DNA from: Clostridia bacterium
GTDB taxonomy: Bacteria; Bacillota; Clostridia; Oscillospirales; CAG-272
DNA: 6,426 bases
NCBI GenBank assembly: GCA_017960705.1
Contig: JAGCYR010000102.1
Span: 1-6,426 of the forward strand
Direction of reading: 5' to 3'
Shown here: positions 1 through 5,021 of the stretch, in pieces
Layout of the letters: the number at the start of each line of letters is the position of its first letter
Position numbering within the stretch: the first letter of the stretch is position 1
Notes under the pieces: generated by a model
Told to the model about the DNA's origin: nothing
The model's input: only the letters and a program-made list of their open reading frames with translations
Database searches by the model: none
Made by a program: the position numbers and the translations under genes

Positions 1-89
1 AAACCAATGGAGGAGAGCCGCGTGGGGATATAGTGGAGGAAGTCTTTGAAGCGATCGAGCCCCCCGGAAAGCAAAAATGAAATCCGCAT
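1..89 (-). CDS. 5' end of an unidentified minus-strand gene (partial)
   Basis: An ATG (complement of 87-89) opens a reading frame that stays open for 29 codons to the left edge. The visible protein starts MRISFLLSGGLDRF and continues to about LSSIG. A GAAGGAG ribosome binding site lies 6 bases upstream (complement of 96-102), and a strong promoter lies about 70 bases further upstream, so this is very likely a real gene start. The first residues are a basic Arg followed by a hydrophobic stretch, but too little is present to decide whether it is a membrane protein. I do not recognise the family. It is divergent from the Crp-family operon, with about 250 bases between the two start codons. Confidence 0.7.
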   Translation of the reverse strand, partial: MRISFLLSGGLDRFKDFLHYIPTRLSSIG

Positions 90-95
90 GGAAAA

Positions 96-102
96 CTCCT
101 TC
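96..102 (-). promoter_or_regulatory. Ribosome binding site of the left-edge gene
   Basis: Read on the minus strand this is GAAGGAG, six bases before the ATG at 89. It is the main support for calling the short open stretch at the left edge a gene. Confidence 0.7.
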
Positions 103-165
103 TCAACCGAACGTCGACCGACCGTCTGCGCCGCGCCGCGTCCGACAAAGCGTTTTTATTGAATA

Positions 166-194
166 ATTATAGCATAAAACTAATGTGATTACAA
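166..194 (-). promoter_or_regulatory. Sigma-A-type promoter of the left-edge gene
   Basis: On the minus strand the sequence reads TTGTAA (complement of 189-194), 17 bases, then a perfect TATAAT (complement of 166-171). The -35 matches consensus at four of six positions. Transcription would start near 158-160 and give a leader of about 70 nucleotides before the ATG at 89. The leader is G+C-rich in its middle (about 111-145) but shows no structure I can assign to a known riboswitch or attenuator. Confidence 0.75.
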
Positions 195-278
195 GAGGTT
201 TCGAAATTTTCCTTACAGCCCCGTCCGATTTATCACGCAATTCCTTCCCGATCTCGCAAGAAAAACTTGTGAACCCTC

Positions 279-307
279 TTGACTTTTCTTTGAAAATCGG
301 TTACAAT
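279..307 (+). promoter_or_regulatory. Sigma-A-type promoter of the Crp-family/ABC transporter operon
   Basis: TTGACT at 279-284, a 17-base spacer, then TACAAT at 302-307. Each hexamer differs from consensus by one base. The expected start is about 313-315, which leaves a leader of under 30 nucleotides before the ATG at 341. It is the only good promoter seen for the four overlapping genes that follow. It points away from the promoter at 166-194, with about 150 bases between the two predicted transcription starts. Confidence 0.8.
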
Positions 308-308
308 A

Positions 309-322
309 GTCTCAAATGAGAC
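309..322. promoter_or_regulatory. Perfect inverted repeat at the transcription start, candidate operator
   Basis: GTCTCA-AA-TGAGAC is a perfect 6+6 inverted repeat with a 2-base centre, two bases after the -10 box and spanning the predicted transcription start. A dimeric regulator bound here would block RNA polymerase, so it is a natural candidate for autorepression by the Crp-family protein encoded just downstream. It does not match the classical Crp site (TGTGA-N6-TCACA) or Fnr site (TTGAT-N4-ATCAA). The repeat is seen directly; the operator role is inferred. It could also be a small 5' hairpin or a chance palindrome. Confidence 0.45.
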
Positions 323-340
323 AGATTGGGGGGACAACCG

Positions 341-1027
341 ATGAATAATTCGGACGCCGCAAATCAAGCGCGATCCGCGTTTTTCCCCGATCCCTGCTTT
401 CTGTTCGACGGTCTTTCGGGGAGCGAACGGGAGAACGCGCTTGCCATCCTGTCACCCGAATACCCGGTTTTCGCGGCGAGTGAGAAGATCGTCCGAGCGG
501 GGGAATCCGGCGGACGCCTGTTCTTCCTTTTATCCGGGCTTGCCGCGGTTTATAGGACCGGGGGCGAAAAACCAGTTCTTATGAACCGCCTGCGCACCGG
601 CGACTGTTTCGGGGCTGCTTCCCTTTTCACCGCAGGTCCGACCCCGACCGAGATCACGGCGGAAACCGAATGCCGGATCGCCGTCGTCAAAGAACCCGAG
701 CTCTCCCGCCTGTTTCTTTCCTTCCCGCAAACGGCGACCAACTACATCCGGTTCCTCTCCGAAAAGCTGGTCTTTCTCAACCGACGCGTACGCGATTTCT
801 CCGCGGCGAGCTCTGACGAAAAAACAGCCTGTCTGCTCCTGAACGAAGCCGACGAGAACGGCTTCGCGGTCATAAAGAACGTCACTGCGATCCTCCGCAC
901 GATGAACCTCTCCCGCGCCTCCTTCTACCGCTCGCTCGCCTCGTTTCTCTCCCGCGGTCTGATCGATAAAAACGGCAATCAAATCAAAATCATAAACAGC
1001 AAAGAACTGAAAGGAATCCTGTCATGA
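341..1027 (+). CDS. Crp/Fnr-family transcriptional regulator
   Basis: A 228-residue cytoplasmic DNA-binding regulator of usual Crp/Fnr length. Residues about 20-120 form the effector-binding beta-roll, with typical spacing in VRAGESGG (51-58), FFLLSG (61-66) and GDCFG (87-91). A long dimer helix spans about 125-155, and a winged helix-turn-helix spans about 160-220. The recognition helix reads LSRASFYRSL (190-199), matching the family SR-x4-R-x-L pattern. The phosphate-binding cassette (88-106) lacks the Glu and Arg that hold cAMP in classical Crp, so the ligand, if any, is probably not cAMP. The four cysteines (19, 89, 111, 164) are not arranged like the Fnr iron-sulfur cluster. I chose ATG 341 because a G-rich ribosome binding site (328-334) lies 7 bases upstream; an in-frame TTG at 326 would sit almost at the transcript end. 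The stop overlaps the lipoprotein start by 4 bases, so it is likely co-transcribed and a local regulator of the transporter. Confidence 0.9.
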   Translation: MNNSDAANQARSAFFPDPCFLFDGLSGSERENALAILSPEYPVFAASEKIVRAGESGGRLFFLLSGLAAVYRTGGEKPVLMNRLRTGDCFGAASLFTAGPTPTEITAETECRIAVVKEPELSRLFLSFPQTATNYIRFLSEKLVFLNRRVRDFSAASSDEKTACLLLNEADENGFAVIKNVTAILRTMNLSRASFYRSLASFLSRGLIDKNGNQIKIINSKELKGILS

Positions 1028-1983
1028 AAAAAGCACTCGTCTTCCTCCTTGCCCTGGCTCTCCTCCTTGTGTCCCTCGTCTCCTGCGCCAAGCACACCCC
1101 GGCAGACGACGCGACCGTTAAGGTCGGTTATCTGTCCGGCTCGACCGGCCTCGGTCTCTCGAAAATGATCGCGGACAACAAGGACAACGAACAGATCACC
1201 TTCACGAAGTACAATTCTCCCGCCGAGATCATGGCGGCTTACGCCAACGGCGATATCGACCTCGCCGCGCTCCCGACCAACGCCTTCCCGAACTATTCCA
1301 AATCCGTGACGGGTCCCCGTTCGATCAAGATGCTCGCACTCAACACGCTCGGCGTCCTGTACCTGCTCTCCGACGACGGCACGACGGTCTCCCCCTCCGA
1401 TCTGTCTTCGCTCTCGGGTAAAACCGTCTACGTCCCCGAGCAGGCTCCCAAGCTGGTCCTTCAGTACCTTCTGACGGCAAATCACGTTGAAAACGTGACG
1501 CTGGATATGCAGTACGACCTCGAGACCCTGCCCGCCGCGGCGCAGACCGATCCCGACGTCCACTATATCCTGTTCCCCGAACCCAAAGTCACCGTCCTTC
1601 TGAACACCGCGGGCAGCAAGACCTATTCCATTTCGCTCGATCTGACCGAGGCGTGGAACAACGTCGGGGACGAGCCGCTGGTGCAGGGATGCATGATCGT
1701 TTCGGGTCAGTTCGCCGCGGATCACGCCGGTCTTATCGACTCGTTCCTCACCGAATACGAGGCGTCGATCAACTGGATGAAGGATCCCGCGAACCTTGAC
1801 GCCGCCGCGCAGTACGCCGTGGACGCCGGGATTTTCCCGAAGCTGCCGATCGCAAAACAGGCGATCCCGCGCTGCAACCTGGCCTTTATCTCCGGCGCGT
1901 CCATGAAGACGACCTCGAACGCTTTCCTCTCCGCTCTCGGGATCGCGCTCCCCGCGGACGACGCGTATTATGGAGCGAACTGA
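1024..1983 (+). CDS. ABC transporter solute-binding lipoprotein, NMT1/TauA-like
   Basis: A 319-residue extracytoplasmic solute-binding protein. The N-terminus is a lipoprotein signal: MKK, a hydrophobic core (4-19), then lipobox LVSC with the acylated cysteine at residue 21. The mature part resembles the periplasmic-binding-fold family related to NMT1/THI5, SsuA and TauA, including the early VGYLSGSTGLGLSKM stretch, DIDLAALPTNAFPNY in lobe 1, and IPRCNLAFI near the end. I recognise the overall pattern, with the closing PADDAYY, as that of generic clostridial proteins annotated only as ABC transporter substrate-binding protein. The substrate is therefore unknown; sulfonate, nitrate or pyrimidine labels would be guesses. 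It starts inside the regulator stop codon (ATGA overlap), with AAGGA at 1011-1015 as ribosome binding site. It ends 14 bases inside the permease gene. Its codons are strongly biased to C-ending forms, consistent with higher expression than the permease and ATPase. Confidence 0.9.
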   Translation: MKKALVFLLALALLLVSLVSCAKHTPADDATVKVGYLSGSTGLGLSKMIADNKDNEQITFTKYNSPAEIMAAYANGDIDLAALPTNAFPNYSKSVTGPRSIKMLALNTLGVLYLLSDDGTTVSPSDLSSLSGKTVYVPEQAPKLVLQYLLTANHVENVTLDMQYDLETLPAAAQTDPDVHYILFPEPKVTVLLNTAGSKTYSISLDLTEAWNNVGDEPLVQGCMIVSGQFAADHAGLIDSFLTEYEASINWMKDPANLDAAAQYAVDAGIFPKLPIAKQAIPRCNLAFISGASMKTTSNAFLSALGIALPADDAYYGAN

Positions 1984-2767
1984 TCGCAACCGCAAATATA
2001 CGAAAGCAGCCCTGTTAACGGTCCTTTCCCTTGCGTTCTGGATCGGGATCTGGGCGCTCGCAGCGTGGCGGGTCGGCGTTCCCTTCATCCTGCCTTCCCC
2101 CGCGTCGGTGTTCGGGGATCTGTTCTCTCTTTTCGGAACGAAAACGCTCTATCAGGCGCTTCTGCGTTCGCTCTTGTCGCTTGTGATCGGGTTCGTTTCG
2201 GGAGTCGTTCTCGGGGTGTTTTTCGCCGTTCCGTCGGCGCTCTTAAAACTCTTCGATTCCTTCGTTTCACCGATCTTCGTCATCATCCGGGCGACTCCGG
2301 TCGCATCGTTTATCATCATCGCGTGGGTTTTTCTCAACAATCGCATTCTGCCCGGCTTTATCTGTCTTCTTATGGTGACTCCGATCGTCTGGAGCAGTCT
2401 GGTCGAGGGAATCCGGGCGCTCGATCCGGCTTTGTTTGAGGTAACGAAGGTCTACCGGTTCGGCTTTTTCAAGACGTTCCGTCTGTATCTTTTTCCGTCA
2501 TTGTCGCCTTTTCTCTCGTCGGGTCTTTCCACCGCGCTCGGGCTCGGCTGGAAGTCGGTTGTTGCGACCGAAATTTTGGTCCGCACGCCGGATTCCCTCG
2601 GGTATATGATCTGGGACGCGAAGGCGTGGAACGTCGATACCTCCGCGCTCTTTGCATGGACGCTCGTCGTCATCCTCGTCAGTATCCTGCTCGACGCCCT
2701 GATCCTTCTTCTGTTTGGTCGCAGCGGCGTTCGTCCAGAGATCGAAAGGAGGAAGATGCGTGGCTGA
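1970..2767 (+). CDS. ABC transporter permease, binding-protein-dependent type
   Basis: A 265-residue inner-membrane subunit that forms the channel. Hydrophobic segments lie at about residues 12-33, 62-87, 100-122, 126-146, 180-200 and 226-249. The cytoplasmic coupling loop that contacts the ATPase is visible as EVTKVYRFG (157-165) followed by LFPSL (174-178), the family EAA---G motif with relaxed residues. Length and layout match SsuC/TauC-type permeases. The ATG overlaps the end of the lipoprotein gene by 14 bases. It has no clear ribosome binding site, so translation probably depends on coupling to the upstream gene. No better in-frame start is seen nearby downstream. Its 3' end overlaps the ATPase gene by 8 bases. 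A homodimer of this protein is expected, since the operon encodes only one permease. Confidence 0.9.
   Translation: MERTDRNRKYTKAALLTVLSLAFWIGIWALAAWRVGVPFILPSPASVFGDLFSLFGTKTLYQALLRSLLSLVIGFVSGVVLGVFFAVPSALLKLFDSFVSPIFVIIRATPVASFIIIAWVFLNNRILPGFICLLMVTPIVWSSLVEGIRALDPALFEVTKVYRFGFFKTFRLYLFPSLSPFLSSGLSTALGLGWKSVVATEILVRTPDSLGYMIWDAKAWNVDTSALFAWTLVVILVSILLDALILLLFGRSGVRPEIERRKMRG
2747..2752 (+). promoter_or_regulatory. Ribosome binding site that fixes the ATPase start
   Basis: A perfect AGGAGG inside the last codons of the permease gene, 7 bases before GTG 2760. It favours that GTG over the upstream in-frame codon at 2715, which lies deep inside the permease gene and has no such signal. Confidence 0.75.
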
Positions 2768-3362
2768 TATCCTGCTTGATTCTCTTTCCTTTTCCTACGG
2801 AAAGAAAAAGGTTTTCGACGGTCTTTCGCTCTCGTTTGACGGTCCCGGGCTTTTCCTTTTGACCGGCCCCAGCGGATGCGGCAAGACGACTCTTTTAAGG
2901 CTGTTTGCGAGACTCGAAAAACCGTCTGCAGGCGTTCTTTCGGTCTCCGATCCGGTCGCGTTCGCCTTTCAGGAATACCGGCTCTTCCCCGGTTTGTCGG
3001 CTCTCCGAAACGTAACCTGCGTCCGCGACCCGAAAACAAAGGAAGAAACCGCGCAGAACGACGCCGAAGCGTTGACGCTTTTGTCCTCTCTCGGTCTTGC
3101 TAAGGAGGACGCGATGCAGACCCCCGACGCGCTCTCCGGCGGGATGAAACAGCGCGTTTCACTCGCCCGCGCTCTGTTCTCGCCCCATCCGATCAAACTG
3201 CTGGACGAGGTGACGAAAGAGCTTGACCGAACGTCGGTCGATCTTGTCCTTGCGCAGATCGCAAAGTATTCCGCAGACTCCCTCATCCTCTTCTCCACAC
3301 CCCATCCGGAGGACTGCGACGGGATCCCATCGACCCGGATCGAGCTCCCACCCCTCAAGTGA
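2760..3362 (+). CDS. ABC transporter ATP-binding protein, short and with altered motifs
   Basis: A 200-residue ATPase subunit expected to power the permease from the cytoplasmic face. Walker A is GPSGCGKT (36-43), the Q-loop glutamine is Gln71 in FQEYRLFP, and the signature is LSGGMKQ (125-131). Walker B reads IKLLDE (145-150) and keeps the catalytic Glu150, but Val follows where nearly all importers have Pro, and Lys146 replaces a hydrophobic residue. The D-loop reads KELD rather than SALD. The switch region reads T-P-H-P-E-D (180-185); aligned to the usual T-H-x-P-E, the switch histidine position is Pro181 and His is one place later. At 200 residues it is shorter than the usual 240-260 of SsuB/TauB-type proteins, ending soon after the switch. 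The GTG start is chosen from AGGAGG at 2747-2752. It is the last gene of the operon, followed at once by a terminator. Activity may be reduced or merely lineage-specific. Confidence 0.88.
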   Translation: MADILLDSLSFSYGKKKVFDGLSLSFDGPGLFLLTGPSGCGKTTLLRLFARLEKPSAGVLSVSDPVAFAFQEYRLFPGLSALRNVTCVRDPKTKEETAQNDAEALTLLSSLGLAKEDAMQTPDALSGGMKQRVSLARALFSPHPIKLLDEVTKELDRTSVDLVLAQIAKYSADSLILFSTPHPEDCDGIPSTRIELPPLK

Positions 3363-3403
3363 CAAAACAACGGCGCCCCGTTCGGGACGCCGTTCTCTTT
3401 TGT
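3362..3403. terminator. Bidirectional terminator between convergent genes
   Basis: AACGGCG (3369-3375) pairs with CGCCGTT (3388-3394). Further pairing of CCC with GGG inside follows a C-A mismatch around a GTTC loop. Outer ACAAAA (3362-3367) can pair with TTTTGT (3398-3403). The plus strand has CTCTTTTGTT after the stem and the minus strand has GTTTTGTC. It begins at the stop codon of the ATPase gene and ends 5 bases before the kinase stop codon, so it can serve both transcripts. Confidence 0.85.
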
Positions 3404-3408
3404 TATAT

Positions 3409-4887
3409 TCAGTTCTTCGCTTTTTCGGGCGAATCGAGATCCGCAGCGGGGAGCGTAAAGACGAACTCGCAGTTCTCGCCCGGCACGCTGCTGACCGAAA
3501 TGGTCTCGCCCTGCGCTTCGAGGATTGTCTTGACGATATAAAGCCCCAGCCCGACGCCGTTCTTATCCAGACCGCGGCTCTTGTCTGACTTATAGAATCG
3601 ATCGAACACGTACGGGAGATCCGCTTCAGGAATGCCCTCGCCCTCGTCGTAGACAGAGACCAGGATCTTGCCCTGCTCTCCCTGCTTGATCGAGATGCGG
3701 AGGATCCCGCCCTCCCGCGCGAATTTGATCGCGTTTTCGGTCAGGTTGTAGAGGACCTGATAGATCGCGTCCTTGTCCGCCGACGCCGTGATCGAATCCT
3801 CGTCGACGTCAAATTGTACGTCAATACGCTTCGCGTTGATTTTCTGTTGGAAAGAGATCAGGATCAGCCGCGCCGTCTCGCAGACGTCAAAGGGCGCCTC
3901 CTCGAACTTGCGTTCGCCCGACTCGAGTTTCGAGAGGTCGAGCAGTTCCGACACCAGACGGGACAGACGATGGACCTCGCCGGAGATGATATTGAGGTAG
4001 TACCCGTGTTTTTCGGGCGGTATCGCGCCGGAATTGATCCCGTCGATAAAGCCCGATATAGTCGTCATCGGGGTCCTCAGATCGTGCGAAACGTTGGCGA
4101 GGAACATATTTCGCATCTTCTCGGTGTGTTCGAGCGACTCTGCCATATGGTTGAACGCCTCGCCGAGTTCCGCGATCTCGTCCCTGCCGTTAACCGGGAC
4201 GCGCATTTTGAAATCGCCCTTTCCGAAGCGTTTGACGGCGCTCGTCATACCGCGCAGCGGATCGACCACGCGGTCGGTGATGAAATAGACGGCGATCATC
4301 GCGGCGAGCAGGACCCAGAGCGAAGACATGACGATTGTTTCGGTCATGGTTTTGATCAGCGTCATTTCCTCTTCCGCCGAGGAAAGAAGGAAGACCGCGC
4401 CTTCCATCGTCCCGTCCTCCGAAACGAGCGGGCGCGCAAAGGTCAGATAACGGCTCTTGACTGCGCCGCCGACGTCGCCCCGATCGTTGTATTCCCCGTT
4501 CTCGACGAGCGCGGATAGCACGCTCTGGGGCACGCTCTCGCCAGTCAGGATCTCACCGGTACCCGAGATCAGAAGGACGTATCCCGAACTGTCGGTCAGG
4601 ATGACGGTCTGCGAGGTGTCTCGTTCGAGGATCATTTCGATCATATCGTTGATATCCCGCTCGTTTCGCAGGATAAAATCCGAAAACGGAAGAGAACCGT
4701 CCGAGTTCCCGTAGGTCAGCGACAAAAGGCTGACGGTCGCCGAACAGCTCCAGTTCATTTCTTTCCGTTTCAGCTCAGCCGCGTAATTCCGCACCACCGA
4801 ATTGATGACCCACGCCAAAATCAGGATGCAGACGAGGATCAGGATGCAGATCGCGGTCAGGTATTTCGCAAACACGCTTTTGAACAT
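3409..4887 (-). CDS. Membrane sensor histidine kinase (HAMP, HisKA, HATPase)
   Basis: A 492-residue two-component sensor kinase. TM1 is about 10-29, an extracytoplasmic sensor domain about 30-182, and TM2 about 184-204. A HAMP linker spans about 204-256 and includes DEIAELGEAFN (236-246). The phosphoacceptor helix NVSHDLRTPM has His268. The ATP-binding domain shows the N box NLTENAIKFA (Asn385), G1 DEGEGIP (414-420), F box DRFYKSD (429-435) and G2 GVGLGLYIV (444-452). All catalytic motifs are intact, so it should be active. The outer domain contains TVILTDSSGYVL (94-105), suggestive of a PAS/PDC-like sensor fold, but the signal is unknown. I chose ATG 4887 because GGAGGG lies 7 bases upstream; a further-upstream in-frame start at 5004 lacks such a site and would include promoter sequence. 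No response regulator is adjacent: gltX is divergent on one side and the ABC operon converges on the other, so its partner is encoded elsewhere. Confidence 0.93.
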   Translation of the reverse strand: MFKSVFAKYLTAICILILVCILILAWVINSVVRNYAAELKRKEMNWSCSATVSLLSLTYGNSDGSLPFSDFILRNERDINDMIEMILERDTSQTVILTDSSGYVLLISGTGEILTGESVPQSVLSALVENGEYNDRGDVGGAVKSRYLTFARPLVSEDGTMEGAVFLLSSAEEEMTLIKTMTETIVMSSLWVLLAAMIAVYFITDRVVDPLRGMTSAVKRFGKGDFKMRVPVNGRDEIAELGEAFNHMAESLEHTEKMRNMFLANVSHDLRTPMTTISGFIDGINSGAIPPEKHGYYLNIISGEVHRLSRLVSELLDLSKLESGERKFEEAPFDVCETARLILISFQQKINAKRIDVQFDVDEDSITASADKDAIYQVLYNLTENAIKFAREGGILRISIKQGEQGKILVSVYDEGEGIPEADLPYVFDRFYKSDKSRGLDKNGVGLGLYIVKTILEAQGETISVSSVPGENCEFVFTLPAADLDSPEKAKN

Positions 4888-4894
4888 GTGATTT

Positions 4895-4900
4895 CCCTCC
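4895..4900 (-). promoter_or_regulatory. Ribosome binding site of the histidine kinase
   Basis: Read on the minus strand this is GGAGGG, 7 bases before the ATG at 4887. It decides the start against the upstream in-frame start at 5004, which would add 39 residues with no family resemblance. Confidence 0.75.
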
Positions 4901-4906
4901 GTCCTT

Positions 4907-4935
4907 ATTATAACTCGATTTTCTGTAAAAGTAAA
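4907..4935 (-). promoter_or_regulatory. Probable promoter of the histidine kinase
   Basis: On the minus strand TTTACT (complement of 4930-4935) is followed by a 17-base spacer and a perfect TATAAT (complement of 4907-4912). The -35 matches at four of six positions. The predicted start falls at about 4899-4901, right at the first base of the ribosome binding site, so the leader would be only about 13 nucleotides. The palindrome TAAAT-A-ATTTA (4932-4942) overlaps the -35 box. Confidence 0.6.
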
Positions 4936-4951
4936 TAATTTAATGAAAAGA

Positions 4952-4980
4952 TTGACGAAAGCGCCGCGGTATGGTACAAT
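4952..4980 (+). promoter_or_regulatory. Sigma-A-type promoter of gltX
   Basis: TTGACG at 4952-4957, a 17-base spacer, then TACAAT at 4975-4980. Each hexamer differs from consensus by one base. An A+T-rich stretch (about 4925-4951) lies directly upstream and could act as an UP element. The predicted start is about 4986-4988, giving a leader of about 35 nucleotides. This is too short for a T-box leader, so tRNA-dependent control of this synthetase at this promoter is unlikely. Confidence 0.8.
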
Positions 4981-5002
4981 ACGATAGAGATAATATGATT
5001 TC

Positions 5003-5009
5003 AAAGGAG
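5003..5009 (+). promoter_or_regulatory. Ribosome binding site of gltX
   Basis: AAAGGAG with 12 bases before ATG 5022, which is on the long side. An in-frame ATG at 4995 (MISKEFDNY extension) lies upstream of this site, within about 10 bases of the predicted transcript end and without its own good site, so 5022 is preferred. Confidence 0.7.
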
Positions 5010-5021
5010 TTTGACAACTAT

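Noticed and set aside
90..165. Possible riboswitch in the leader of the left-edge gene
   Set aside because: The leader is only about 70 nucleotides, and I see no conserved riboswitch core or terminator/antiterminator pair.
257..269. CAAG-AAAAA-CTTG inverted repeat upstream of the operon promoter
   Set aside because: The arms are only four bases long with an A-rich centre, which is easily expected by chance in an A+T-rich intergenic region.
326..340. Upstream TTG start for the Crp-family regulator
   Set aside because: It would be about 12 bases from the predicted transcript end and would contain the ribosome binding site that serves ATG 341.
979..2088. Long minus-strand open frame of 369 codons opposite the lipoprotein gene
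   Set aside because: It lies opposite a clearly recognisable solute-binding lipoprotein, is rich in Arg, Gly and Val as expected of a G+C-rich shadow frame, and shows no family motif.
2452..3039. Minus-strand open frame spanning the permease/ATPase junction
   Set aside because: It is very rich in Arg, Ser and Pro, covers two recognisable plus-strand genes and has no family resemblance, so it is a shadow.
3814..4518. Plus-strand open frame of 234 codons opposite the histidine kinase
   Set aside because: It covers the HAMP, HisKA and sensor regions of an unmistakable kinase on the other strand and has no motif of its own.
4995..5021. Upstream in-frame ATG for gltX, adding nine residues
   Set aside because: It has no good ribosome binding site and lies almost at the predicted transcript start, whereas AAAGGAG sits correctly for ATG 5022. 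GluRS proteins normally begin within about ten residues of the RFAPSPTG motif.
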